Shown here in pieces: positions 33,562 through 42,068 of a stretch of DNA of 53,102 nucleotides. The notes under the pieces were generated by a model. That model saw only the letters and a program-made list of their open reading frames with translations, made no database searches and was not told the DNA's origin. Position numbers and translations under genes: made by a program. This DNA comes from Bacteroidales bacterium (GTDB taxonomy: Bacteria; Bacteroidota; Bacteroidia; Bacteroidales; FEN-979): positions 1 through 53,102 of the forward strand of contig JADGPR010000014.1 in NCBI GenBank assembly GCA_017882335.1. The letters run 5' to 3'. Positions within the stretch are counted from its first letter, which is position 1; every line of letters starts with the position of its first letter.

Positions 33562-35313
33562 ATGACGATGGAAAAACGCTGGGTACTCAAGGAATCAAGT
33601 GACCGGGAAGTCGTGAAAACCCTTGCCCAGGAACTGAACATCGACCTGAACCTGGCGAATCTGTTAGTACAGAGGGGAATCACCACTTTCGAAGAAGCCA
33701 GGTCGTTTTTCCGGCCATCCCTTTCAAATCTTCATGATCCTTTTGAGATGAAGGATATGTCGGCTGCCATCGACCGGATCGAAACAGCCATCCGGGGGAA
33801 TCAGAAAATCCTGGTATACGGGGATTATGATGTTGACGGTACTACGGCAGTTGCGCTGGTGTATACGTTCTTCCATAAGTTTTATGATCAGCTGGATTTT
33901 TACATCCCCGACCGTTATTTTGAAGGGTACGGTGTTTCGTTCAAGGCAATCGACTTTGCCGCCGAAAACCGGTTTTCTCTTATCATTGCCCTGGATTGCG
34001 GCATAAAAGCAGTTGAAAAAGTAAAGTATGCAAATGAAAAGGGAATTGACTTTATCATCTGCGACCATCACCGCCCGGGAAGTGAACTTCCTCCTGCTTG
34101 CGCCGTGCTGGATCCCAAACGTGCAGATTGCACCTATCCTTACAAGGAATTATCGGGTTGCGGTATCGGTTTCAAACTGATCCAGGGCTATGCACAACAC
34201 AACAACATCCCTTTCGATGACCTCTCGCAATACCTCGATCTGGTTGTTGTGAGCATAGCTTCCGATATTGTCGATATCACAGGCGAAAACCGTATCCTTG
34301 CATATTATGGGTTAAAACTGATGAATATTCAGCCGCGTCCCGGACTGGAAGCCATCCTCCGGTACAGTAATGTTCAGAAAAAGACTAACGGGAACGGTGA
34401 AGCATTTTTCAATAAAGAGTTAACGATCACCGACCTGGTGTTCCTGGTTGGCCCCAGGATCAATGCTGCAGGACGGATCGAAAGCGGACGGAATTCCGTC
34501 CGCTTACTTATTTGCGAGAATCTTGAGGAAGCCTTACACCTGGGTGAAAAGATCGATAATTACAATACCGAGCGGAAAAACCTGGATATGCTGGCCACAC
34601 AGCAGGCCATCGAGATGATCGAACTGGATGAACGACTGAAAACTTCAAAGAGCACGGTCATCTTCAACCGCGACTGGCACAAAGGGGTTATCGGGATCGT
34701 TGCTTCCCGGCTCACAGAACATTACTACCGGCCTACTATCGTTCTTACGCTGTCGGGTGAACTGATCACCGGGTCCGCTCGCTCTGTAAAAGATTTTGAT
34801 GTGTATGATGCGATCGATTCCTGCAGCGACCTCCTGGAACATTTCGGAGGGCACAAATATGCGGCAGGATTATCCCTGAAGCCGGAGAATTTACAGGCGT
34901 TCACCGACCGTTTTGAGCGCGCCGTTACAGAGAAATTAAACGGGAAAGAATTGATTCCCGAGATTGAGATCGATACCGACCTTCCCCTCAGCAACATCAA
35001 TTCGAGGTTTTATAACATCCTGCGACAGTTTTCCCCATTTGGACCGGGCAATTTGTCACCGCTGTTCCGGACCGATGGAATCATTGATGCGGGCGGATCA
35101 CGGATTGTAGGGAAGAACCACCTGAAGTTGTATATCGTTCATCCCGAAATTTCCGGCGGGCCTTTTTCTGCAATCGCATTCCAGCAGGGAAATAACTTCG
35201 ACAAGATCGAAAAGGGAATCCCTTTCAACATTTGTTATCATGTGGAAGAAAATGAATGGAACGGAAACGTGTCCCTTCAGCTGAATGTCAAGGATATTAA
35301 ATTCGGGGATTAA
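33562..35313 (+). CDS. recJ: Single-stranded-DNA-specific exonuclease RecJ
   Basis: 583 residues from ATG 33562 (MTMEKRWVLKES); the frame is open to 33472 but the standard RecJ N terminus (W.L......V..L...L......A.LL..RGI....EA..F..P) begins here. The DHH core is complete: YGDYDVDGTTAVAL, IIALDCGIKA, FIICDHHRPG and SIASDIVDITGENR. The DHHA1 domain has ITGSARS and FGGHKYAAGLSL, followed by an OB-fold. It degrades single-stranded DNA 5' to 3' in recombination and mismatch repair using Mn2+ or Mg2+. Its stop overlaps that of pfkA by 4 bp, tail to tail. Confidence 0.95.
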   Translation: MTMEKRWVLKESSDREVVKTLAQELNIDLNLANLLVQRGITTFEEARSFFRPSLSNLHDPFEMKDMSAAIDRIETAIRGNQKILVYGDYDVDGTTAVALVYTFFHKFYDQLDFYIPDRYFEGYGVSFKAIDFAAENRFSLIIALDCGIKAVEKVKYANEKGIDFIICDHHRPGSELPPACAVLDPKRADCTYPYKELSGCGIGFKLIQGYAQHNNIPFDDLSQYLDLVVVSIASDIVDITGENRILAYYGLKLMNIQPRPGLEAILRYSNVQKKTNGNGEAFFNKELTITDLVFLVGPRINAAGRIESGRNSVRLLICENLEEALHLGEKIDNYNTERKNLDMLATQQAIEMIELDERLKTSKSTVIFNRDWHKGVIGIVASRLTEHYYRPTIVLTLSGELITGSARSVKDFDVYDAIDSCSDLLEHFGGHKYAAGLSLKPENLQAFTDRFERAVTEKLNGKELIPEIEIDTDLPLSNINSRFYNILRQFSPFGPGNLSPLFRTDGIIDAGGSRIVGKNHLKLYIVHPEISGGPFSAIAFQQGNNFDKIEKGIPFNICYHVEENEWNGNVSLQLNVKDIKFGD

Positions 35314-36353
35314 ACTTTACAATTTCCAAAACAAACACCCATCCGGTTTGCTTTCTCGATCAGGGTATGATCGAGGGGCACTGTGCGTAATTTTCCACCC
35401 ACTTCTTTCAGGGGAACCGCCATGATGCTGTCGTTGCGTGAGGAGACCATCATCCCAAACCTGCCTTCTGCAATGAGTTCAACGGCATATGCGCCATATC
35501 GTGTTGCCAGGACACGGTCCATGGGAGAGGGACTTCCTCCGCGCTGGATATATCCCAGGATGGTTTCACGGGTCTCCAGGCCGGTACGGTTATTGATCTC
35601 CTGCGCAATGTAATGGCCAGGTTTCTGTCCTTTTGGGCAGGAGATTCCTTCAGCGATCACCACGATGGAATAAGGCTTCTTATTCACCGCCCTTTTCTTC
35701 AGATATTTGGCAACAACATCAATATCATATTCAATTTCCGGCATCAGAATCACATCTCCTCCACCGGCCATCCCTGAATATAAAGCGAGCCATCCTGCGT
35801 GGTGTCCCATCACTTCGATCACCATGATGCGCTTGTGGCTGTTGGCAGTGGTGTGAAGCCTGTCGATGGCCTCCACAGCTATCCAGAGCGCGGAATCAAA
35901 CCCAAAGGTGACATCCGTTCCCCACACATCATTGTCGATGGTTTTCGGGATCCCGATGATGTTCAGTCCTTCTTCCGCCAGGAGGCTGGCCGTGCGTTGT
36001 GTTCCGTTACCCCCGATGCAAACCAGGGCATCCAGCCCCATTTCTTCGTAATGCTTTTTGATCAGCTTTGGCTTATCAATGCTGTTGAATGCGGCACTTT
36101 TTTTAAATGGATTTTCTCTCGATGTCCCGAGGATGGTCCCTCCCAGGGTCAGGATTCCGGAAAGCTGGTTCTCATCTAATTGTACATATTCCTGGTTGAT
36201 CAGCCCGAGGAACCCGGATGAGATGCCAATGACCTCCATTCCGTATTCGAGGATGGCCGTTTTGCCAACTCCCCGGATGGCTGCATTGATCCCGGGGCAG
36301 TCACCTCCTGCTGTCAGGATCCCGATGCGTTTTGGTTTTCCTGGAGTGGCCAT
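35310..36353 (-). CDS. pfkA: 6-phosphofructokinase
   Basis: 347 residues of the PfkA superfamily. ILTAGGDCPGINAA and SRENPF form the phosphoryl-donor region, PKTIDND (136-142) holds the catalytic Asp140, and MGHHAGW, GYIQRGGSPSPMDRV are substrate-binding. At the donor-selecting positions it has GGNG (Asn116-Gly117) and Lys137, where E. coli ATP-PFK has GGDG and Gly124. Gly with Lys is found in some ATP-dependent enzymes such as trypanosomal PFK as well as in pyrophosphate-leaning groups, so the donor (ATP or PPi) cannot be decided from sequence alone. It phosphorylates fructose 6-phosphate in glycolysis. One base separates it from the coiled-coil gene upstream, indicating an operon. Confidence 0.94.
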   Translation of the reverse strand: MATPGKPKRIGILTAGGDCPGINAAIRGVGKTAILEYGMEVIGISSGFLGLINQEYVQLDENQLSGILTLGGTILGTSRENPFKKSAAFNSIDKPKLIKKHYEEMGLDALVCIGGNGTQRTASLLAEEGLNIIGIPKTIDNDVWGTDVTFGFDSALWIAVEAIDRLHTTANSHKRIMVIEVMGHHAGWLALYSGMAGGGDVILMPEIEYDIDVVAKYLKKRAVNKKPYSIVVIAEGISCPKGQKPGHYIAQEINNRTGLETRETILGYIQRGGSPSPMDRVLATRYGAYAVELIAEGRFGMMVSSRNDSIMAVPLKEVGGKLRTVPLDHTLIEKANRMGVCFGNCKV

Positions 36354-36354
36354 A

Positions 36355-37251
36355 CTATTTTAACTGAAATGTTCCTGAACCAATCTCTTTGTCATCGGTA
36401 TACACTGTAACGGTATATGTACCTTTCATGGCCGGCTTGTCATTGTCTTTCTTTGTCCATTTAACACAAAGATTTATCGATTTTCCTTCATACGAAATAT
36501 CTTCGCGAATAGAATAAGGAAGGGTTTGTCCGTTAAATGTAAATGTATCGTATTTTGTCTTTGTTACAACAACTTTATCGGGCCGGCAGATACAAATGTA
36601 GAGGTTTTTCTTACCTGGTTTTACCAAAGGATTTTCACCAATGGTGAAGCAAACTTTAACCCGGTCGGTGCGGCTGGCTTTATCGGTGGAACTTTCTTTA
36701 TCCCCGCCTTTCAGTTTAAGCGCCGTTGCACTTACATCGTAGGCCTTGAGGATAGCAGCATTGTTTACCCTGGCTGTCAGTTCTTCTTTGTCTTTGACCA
36801 GCGATTGTGACTTGGTTTGTTCATTCCTGAAATCTTGCCGGATCTTTTCGTTTTCGGCGTGCAATTCCTGGTTCATGGTATAGAGTGAATCCATCTGCCG
36901 TACATATCCCTGAGCTATGATCTGCAGCCGGGCAAGTTTTTTACTGACCTTTTGGTATTCCCATTTAGTGCCAAGGAGGTTTCGGATCTCAACAGCATTG
37001 GCCTGTATCACACTGTCTTTTGCTTTCAGCGAATCGGAAAGTGCCCCGTAGGCCTGTTTGGTTTTATTGTGTTCGAGGATGACAGAATCCAATTCTTTCT
37101 GAAGATCTGTTTTCTCTAATTCTTTTTCCTGAATGAGTGATGTTAACTGCGTTCTTTGTCTGAATGTCCAGATGAACAGGATGAGAAGTGCGAGGATTAA
37201 AATACCGATGATGATCTTAAATGTCCGGCTATTTGAGTTTTGTTCCTCCAT
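36355..37251 (-). CDS. Single-helix membrane protein with long coiled coil and C-terminal beta domain
   Basis: 298 residues: a membrane helix at 11-29 (IIIGILILALLILFIWTF), a coiled coil from about 35 to 165 rich in Lys/Glu/Gln, a short Ser/Thr/Asp-rich linker, then a beta-domain of about 100 residues (TDRVKVCFTIGENPLVKPGK, LYICICRPDKVV, TYTVTVYTDDKEIGSGTF). With a short N-terminal tail, the coiled coil probably faces the periplasm. Proteins of this layout are frequent in Bacteroidota and have no assigned function. It lies directly upstream of pfkA (1 bp gap), but a functional link to glycolysis is not evident. Confidence 0.8.
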   Translation of the reverse strand: MEEQNSNSRTFKIIIGILILALLILFIWTFRQRTQLTSLIQEKELEKTDLQKELDSVILEHNKTKQAYGALSDSLKAKDSVIQANAVEIRNLLGTKWEYQKVSKKLARLQIIAQGYVRQMDSLYTMNQELHAENEKIRQDFRNEQTKSQSLVKDKEELTARVNNAAILKAYDVSATALKLKGGDKESSTDKASRTDRVKVCFTIGENPLVKPGKKNLYICICRPDKVVVTKTKYDTFTFNGQTLPYSIREDISYEGKSINLCVKWTKKDNDKPAMKGTYTVTVYTDDKEIGSGTFQLK

Positions 37252-37274
37252 AGTAAGATATTTTTTGGATGATG

Positions 37275-37282
37275 CAAATATA
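37275..37282 (-). promoter_or_regulatory. Candidate -7 box for the coiled-coil/pfkA operon
   Basis: On the minus strand TATATTTG matches TAnnTTTG, 23 bp before the ATG at 37251 and just after the terminator at 37289-37322, which would insulate it from the upstream gene. No clear -33 element. Confidence 0.4.
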
Positions 37283-37288
37283 GAATAA

Positions 37289-37322
37289 AAAAACAGGATG
37301 CCGGCTGTGGTATCCTGTTTTT
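37289..37322 (-). terminator. Intrinsic terminator of the C69 peptidase gene
   Basis: AAAAACAGGAT and ATCCTGTTTTT form a perfect 11-bp stem around a 12-base loop, 18 bp beyond the stop at 37340. On the minus strand the right arm runs into TTTTTTTATT, a good T tract. Confidence 0.85.
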
Positions 37323-37339
37323 AGGCTTCACTGAAGTGA

Positions 37340-39022
37340 TTATTTTACTTTAATTTCTTTAACCACATCGCCATGCTCCCTTACGATCTCATTCAGCCAC
37401 CATTTGGGATATCCCGGCTGATTTGGCATGACACCCTGACCGGTTCCGTTGGTCTGGAATTTACCATCCTTCTCTTTCTTGATGTTGCCGTCGATGTATT
37501 TCACGAGGAGGTATTCTCCAAGTTGTTTCCAGCGTGTAACAGTGCCATCACCGGTTTTTACCGAATAATTCGTGAGGAAAGCCCTTGCTCCGGCAGGATT
37601 TGTTTTGTACATCCCAGCAGCCTTCTGATCAATCTTCGCAGTCTGATCGATAAATCCCAGTTCGAGTTCACGCTGTACCTTCTGAATATCGACGATCATG
37701 GAATTATATCGTGTATAAGCCCAATTGGCAACCCAGTTGAATGTCCAGAAAGCGGAGGTTGGCGAATACTCCACCATGCTTCCGTTGCCTTCCGCGTAGG
37801 AATGGGGAACTTTCAGGATTCCGCAATACATGGGTGAGAATACGGTTGTGAAGGTGTCGTCGACGCCAAACCAGAAGATACCCCCGATCGGGTCAGGCAG
37901 CCAGGAACGGCTTTGAGCTACAAAAACAAAACCGGTTTGCTGGGTTGAGACAGCTCTTTCATTCACAAAATAATTGACACTGTCGGTAGTCCAGTACATC
38001 GGACGCCAAAGATAAGGACAGTTGAAAGGTCCAGCACTGAAGGTATTGTTCATGTCCATTTTGGTTCCTTCAAAATGATCACGCATCAGTTCCATGACAT
38101 CATGAACAGAAACCTTCTTATCGGGCTTAATCCATAGTGGCATGCGGTTGATAGCATAGCCCCATTTCCCCTTGGTTACATTTCCCATGGCATAAGCCTC
38201 ATACTGACCCATGCTGTTGTTAACGCGGTTGAACATTGCCCAGACCCTGCCTTCGCAAGCCCTTGCGCCACTGAATGTGACCGGAGCATAAGTATCGGAA
38301 AAACTGAATTCTTCATCTTTGCCGTCAAACCAACCCTTTGCACGGGCAAAAGTGATGACGTCTTTTGAATAGATGCAATTTTCAGGATCGTTCAGAGGGA
38401 ACTGGGTGATACGTGCCTGGTTGGCATGAGCACAGATATACCCGTCGGGAATACGGCGTGCCACCCATACGGCGCCTTTTTCCTTTTCACCTTTGCTGAT
38501 GATCTCAAAGATCCAGGCTTCATTTTTATCCGAAACTGATATGGATTCACCTTCACTGTAATAACCGTACTTTTCAACGAGGTCGGTCATTACCTGTAAA
38601 GCTTCACGTGCGGTTTTTGCGCGCTGCATTGCAAGATACATCATGGATCCATAGTCAATGATGGCTCCTGCCTGATGTTGCAGTTCTTCACGTCCTCCGT
38701 ACGTAGTCTCTCCCAAGGCAACCTGGTATTCATTCATGTTTCCTACCACAGAGTAAGTACGACGAACCTGCGGGATCTTTCCAAGAAGCTTGCCGGTATC
38801 CCATTCATAAACATTTACCCAGGCTCCTGCAGGATAATCTTTGGCCGGCTTGTAATACAACTCCCCATAAAGGGTATGCGAATCGGCCGAATAGGTGATC
38901 ATCACCGATCCGTCGGTCGTCGCCCCCTTCGTAAATAGAAAATTTGTACATGCTGACAATCGCAGCCCGGAACCTGCGATCATGAATAGCATCATTCCTG
39001 TTATTAATAATTGTTTTCTCAT
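37340..39022 (-). CDS. Secreted C69-family dipeptidase
   Basis: 560 residues. The signal peptide (MRKQLLITGMMLFMIAGSGL) is cleaved before CTNFLFTKGATTDGS, which exposes the N-terminal nucleophile cysteine (Cys25) of the PepD/C69 (Ntn-hydrolase) family. Further family motifs are YGELYYKPAKDYPAG, VVGNMNEYQVALGETTYGGR, the YGYYSEGESISVSDKNEAW strand and AHANQARITQFPLND. C69 enzymes cleave dipeptides with broad specificity; export suggests a role in periplasmic peptide use. It is a single-gene unit with its own terminator and a candidate promoter at 39067-39074. About 75-100 residues longer than cytoplasmic PepD proteins, as usual for Bacteroidota secreted forms. Confidence 0.9.
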   Translation of the reverse strand: MRKQLLITGMMLFMIAGSGLRLSACTNFLFTKGATTDGSVMITYSADSHTLYGELYYKPAKDYPAGAWVNVYEWDTGKLLGKIPQVRRTYSVVGNMNEYQVALGETTYGGREELQHQAGAIIDYGSMMYLAMQRAKTAREALQVMTDLVEKYGYYSEGESISVSDKNEAWIFEIISKGEKEKGAVWVARRIPDGYICAHANQARITQFPLNDPENCIYSKDVITFARAKGWFDGKDEEFSFSDTYAPVTFSGARACEGRVWAMFNRVNNSMGQYEAYAMGNVTKGKWGYAINRMPLWIKPDKKVSVHDVMELMRDHFEGTKMDMNNTFSAGPFNCPYLWRPMYWTTDSVNYFVNERAVSTQQTGFVFVAQSRSWLPDPIGGIFWFGVDDTFTTVFSPMYCGILKVPHSYAEGNGSMVEYSPTSAFWTFNWVANWAYTRYNSMIVDIQKVQRELELGFIDQTAKIDQKAAGMYKTNPAGARAFLTNYSVKTGDGTVTRWKQLGEYLLVKYIDGNIKKEKDGKFQTNGTGQGVMPNQPGYPKWWLNEIVREHGDVVKEIKVK

Positions 39023-39066
39023 AATTTGATGATTTTATTGTTATGATTGGTTATGATTCATAAACA

Positions 39067-39074
39067 CAAAGGTA
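39067..39074 (-). promoter_or_regulatory. Candidate -7 box for the C69 peptidase gene
   Basis: On the minus strand TACCTTTG matches TAnnTTTG, 45 bp before the ATG at 39022. The -33 region is AT-rich without a clear TTTG. Confidence 0.4.
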
Positions 39075-39167
39075 AAAAAAAATATAAACCTGATCAAGGA
39101 ACCTGTAACCCGGAAATCCGGAAATTAATTGATTTTTTCTGTTGGCAGTTTAAATGGGAAAAACGTT

Positions 39168-39175
39168 TAATTTTG
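39168..39175 (+). promoter_or_regulatory. Candidate -7 box for the outer membrane gene at 39195
   Basis: TAATTTTG matches TAnnTTTG exactly, with TTGG (39142-39145) 22 bp upstream as a weak -33 element. It is 19 bp before the ATG. Confidence 0.45.
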
Positions 39176-39194
39176 TAAATCAGAATGCCATTTT

Positions 39195-39929
39195 ATGACA
39201 AAAATATTACTACTGACTGGACTTCTTTTCCTGCCAGTTCTGATCTTTTCACAGGAGAAAGTGAAAAAAGCAAAAGCTGACACAACCGGAAGGATCTATC
39301 TGGATGCATCCGGGGGCATATCCATTCCCCTTGGATCCTATGCCAGTGGCGATCTGAACAATTCCGGTTCCGGGTTTGCTACCCTGGGTTTCCTGGGACA
39401 GGTCAACCTTGACTGGATCGGTAAAGACAATTATGGGTTAGGGCTACAGTATACCTTTCAGCACAACGTCCTGAAAAGTTTTGTGAAGGGTGAAAAACAG
39501 AAAGGATTAGATCAGCCTTTGGAGACAGGCTCATGGTCAAATCATTACATCATGGCTGGCCTCGTGGTTTTAAAGTTTTTTCATAAGGTTTATTTTGAAG
39601 GAAAAATCCTGGCGGGAGTCATTTTCTCCTCCAGTCCGATATTTAAAACGGTTGATCCTGAAACTCACAATCCTTCAAATAATACCGGAACCGGCTTTGC
39701 CTGGGGTATACAGGCGGGTGTGGGGTATGCGGTCTCTCCCCGTGTGACTGTGAAGGCGAGCCTTGAATACCTTGCAGGAAATCCCAAAATTCATCATCAG
39801 TCCGTCCAGCAAACCCTGGATACAGTAACTGGAACCATCATTTATTTCGCTCCGATCAACGCAGACACGAAAAGATCCATTTCATCGTTTCTTATTAAAA
39901 CTGGCGTCGTGGTCAGACTTTCAAAATAA
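39195..39929 (+). CDS. Predicted outer membrane beta-barrel protein
   Basis: 244 residues. A signal peptide (MTKILLLTGLLFLPVLIFSQ) is followed by strands alternating polar and hydrophobic residues: RIYLDASGGISIPLGSYASG, YGLGLQYTFQHNVL, HYIMAGLVVLKFF, VYFEGKILAGVIF, GFAWGIQAGVGYAVSPRVTV and SFLIKTGVVVRLSK at the C terminus. The IPLGSYASGD start is widespread in Bacteroidota beta-barrels related to the OmpW/OmpA-like barrel fold. It may be a small porin or adhesion-related barrel. Followed 44 bp later by another barrel gene, probably co-transcribed. Confidence 0.75.
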   Translation: MTKILLLTGLLFLPVLIFSQEKVKKAKADTTGRIYLDASGGISIPLGSYASGDLNNSGSGFATLGFLGQVNLDWIGKDNYGLGLQYTFQHNVLKSFVKGEKQKGLDQPLETGSWSNHYIMAGLVVLKFFHKVYFEGKILAGVIFSSSPIFKTVDPETHNPSNNTGTGFAWGIQAGVGYAVSPRVTVKASLEYLAGNPKIHHQSVQQTLDTVTGTIIYFAPINADTKRSISSFLIKTGVVVRLSK

Positions 39930-39973
39930 GTCTTATGAATTAGTTTCAAGCAATTCCTTTACTTCTTTATCTC

Positions 39974-40735
39974 ATGTTCAGTAAAATTTTATTCTCCCTT
40001 ATAATCCTGCAGTTTATTGTTCATCAGGCATTTTCCCAGGTGAGTGTCAAAGATTCCTCCATCGTTGCCCCGATGATTTATGCAACCTATGCTTATCAGT
40101 TACCGGGAGGTGATCTGGCAAAGCGGTTTGGAGGCAACTCCTCCATCGGGGGCGGATTTATGATAAAAACACGGTCGAACTGGCTGTTTGCTGCTGAAGG
40201 AAATTATCTCTTCGGGGGAACTGTAAAAAACGGCGACTCCCTATTGAAAAATATTGCGACACCCGAAGGCTTTGTTATTAATGCCAATGGCTTTTTTTCC
40301 GAAATCGGTTTCGCCGAAACCGGTTATAATGTTCTGGGAAAATTTGGTAAACTTTTCCCGGTGCTTTCCCCAAATCCAAACTCCGGCCCACTGGTCATGG
40401 TTGGAGGAGGTTACCTGCAGGACAAGATAAAGATCCACGATGGAGACAATACCGCACCGCAGCTTCAGGGAGATTATAAAAAGGGATATGACAGGTTGAA
40501 CACCGGTTTTGTCTTATCCGGAACCGTCGGGTACCTTTACCTGAGTGATTCGCGGCTGATCAACTTCTTTGTCGGCTTTGAATTTATGCAGTCGTGGACC
40601 AAATACCGCCGGGCCAGGAATTTTGATACCGGGAAACAGGACAACAGTTCACTTTCCAGCCAGTTTTACGGGATCAAAGTAAAATGGATCATTCCGCTTT
40701 ATAAAAGAAAACCGAAGGATTATTATCTTTATTAA
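39974..40735 (+). CDS. Predicted outer membrane protein
   Basis: 253 residues. The signal peptide (MFSKILFSLIILQFIVHQAF) ends after SQ. The mature chain starts like a small barrel (YATYAYQLPGGDLAKRFGGN, SIGGGFMIKTRSNWLFAAEG) and has later strands GPLVMVGGGYLQDKIKIHD, GFVLSGTVGYLYL and NFFVGFEFMQSW, ending in GIKVKWIIPLYKRKPKDYYL. No family is recognised with certainty; many Bacteroidota genomes carry a similar conserved barrel upstream of waaA. The palindromic repeat at 40737-40792 begins right after its stop codon and may terminate transcription. Confidence 0.75.
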   Translation: MFSKILFSLIILQFIVHQAFSQVSVKDSSIVAPMIYATYAYQLPGGDLAKRFGGNSSIGGGFMIKTRSNWLFAAEGNYLFGGTVKNGDSLLKNIATPEGFVINANGFFSEIGFAETGYNVLGKFGKLFPVLSPNPNSGPLVMVGGGYLQDKIKIHDGDNTAPQLQGDYKKGYDRLNTGFVLSGTVGYLYLSDSRLINFFVGFEFMQSWTKYRRARNFDTGKQDNSSLSSQFYGIKVKWIIPLYKRKPKDYYLY

Positions 40736-40736
40736 C

Positions 40737-40792
40737 CCCATCCCAGCCCCTCCCCATTTGTGGAGGGGAGTAAGGGGAGGGGCTGGGATGGG
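40737..40792. repeat. Perfect 19-bp-arm palindromic repeat
   Basis: CCCATCCCAGCCCCTCCCC (40737-40755) and GGGGAGGGGCTGGGATGGG (40774-40792) are exact reverse complements around an 18-base loop that itself contains TGGAGGGGAG. G+C is far above the surroundings, and on the plus strand it is followed by TAAAAAAATTT. It resembles dispersed palindromic intergenic elements of Bacteroidota and may act as a terminator or mRNA stabiliser between 39974 and waaA. Confidence 0.8.
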
Positions 40793-40829
40793 TAAAAAAA
40801 TTTAATGTTTAACTCAACCGCTGTTTATC

Positions 40830-42068
40830 TTGTTTTTTCTCTACAACATATTCATTTTTTTATTTGTTTTGGGGATCCGGGTTGCTTCCCTTGTTAATGA
40901 AAAGGCAAAATTATGGGTGAACGGAAGGAAAGGCATTCTCGGAAAAATAGAAGAAGTACTCGCCGGTAACCATGACAAGAAAAAGATCGTCTGGTTTCAT
41001 TGTGCCAGCCTCGGCGAATTTGAACAAGGCCGGCCGGTAATGGAGGCATTCCGGGAAACCATGCCGGATCACCGGATTTTTTTGACCTTCTTTTCTCCTT
41101 CCGGATACGAGATCCGGAAAAATTATCCCGGTGCGGATCATGTTTTCTATCTTCCGGCGGATACCGTAAGGATGGCAGCAAAATTTATTAAAGTCCTTTC
41201 TCCCGATATCGCCTTCTTCATAAAATATGAATACTGGTACAACTACCTGGCTGTTTTAAAGCAGCGCGGAATTCCCACATATATGGTCTCTGCCATCTTC
41301 CGGCCAACGCAGCCTTTTTTCAGATGGTATGGTTCCTGGTTCAGGAAGCAACTGAACAACCTGACCTGGTTTTTTGTGCAGGATGAAGATTCGGAAACCC
41401 TGCTCCGGAAGATCGGTATCCAACAGGTATCTGTTTCAGGAGATACACGATTTGACCGGGTAAGTGCCATCGCAATGCAGAAAAAACCGGTTGAAGGGAT
41501 CGAAGAATTCTGTAAGGATTCCCTGGTAATACTTACAGGGAGTACCTGGCCGGAAGATGAAAAAATCCTCCTTCCATTCATTCTGGAAAACAAGGTGAAA
41601 TTTAAATTCATCATTACCCCTCACGAGGTACATAAAGAAAGGGTTGACCTGTTGATGTCACGCCTGGGGCCTGGTGGTTTGCGCTTTTCACAGGAGAACG
41701 AAACAAATATCCGGGAAGCCCGCATTCTTGTGATCGATAGCATCGGGATCCTTGCCTCACTTTACCGGTATGCATTTATTTCCTTCGTTGGCGGTGGTTT
41801 TGGGGTGGGCATACACAACATCCTTGAACCGGCAGCCTTCGGTGTTCCCGTGATCTTCGGCCCCAACTATAAACGGTTCCGGGAGGCCCGGGATCTGATT
41901 TGTGAAGGTGGGGCGTACAGCATAAAAAGCGAAGAAGATTTCCGAACGGCGTTCGGTCGTATCACGGATATACCCGGTGAACGGGATCGTGCTTCCGGGA
42001 TCTGCTCCGCATATGTCACCAGCCACAAAGGAGCTACCGCCCATATATTGAAACACTTCCATGGCTGA
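40830..42068 (+). CDS. waaA: 3-deoxy-D-manno-octulosonic acid (Kdo) transferase
   Basis: 412 residues. An N-terminal membrane anchor (FFLYNIFIFLFVLGIRVASL) precedes the GT30 GT-B fold: IVWFHCASLGEFEQGRPVME (with the catalytic-site Glu), FSPSGYEI, YEYWYNYLAVLKQRGIPTYM, GSTWPEDE, ITPHEVHKERV and GGGFGVGIHNILEPAAFGVP. It adds Kdo to lipid A precursor at the inner membrane. There is no ATG: an in-frame TAA at 40803 leaves TTG at 40830 as the best start, matching the usual Bacteroidota N terminus. An ATG at 40805 lies one base out of frame, and losing one T of the run at about 40831-40836 would join it. It overlaps the phosphatase gene by 8 bp. Confidence 0.9.
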   Translation: MFFLYNIFIFLFVLGIRVASLVNEKAKLWVNGRKGILGKIEEVLAGNHDKKKIVWFHCASLGEFEQGRPVMEAFRETMPDHRIFLTFFSPSGYEIRKNYPGADHVFYLPADTVRMAAKFIKVLSPDIAFFIKYEYWYNYLAVLKQRGIPTYMVSAIFRPTQPFFRWYGSWFRKQLNNLTWFFVQDEDSETLLRKIGIQQVSVSGDTRFDRVSAIAMQKKPVEGIEEFCKDSLVILTGSTWPEDEKILLPFILENKVKFKFIITPHEVHKERVDLLMSRLGPGGLRFSQENETNIREARILVIDSIGILASLYRYAFISFVGGGFGVGIHNILEPAAFGVPVIFGPNYKRFREARDLICEGGAYSIKSEEDFRTAFGRITDIPGERDRASGICSAYVTSHKGATAHILKHFHG

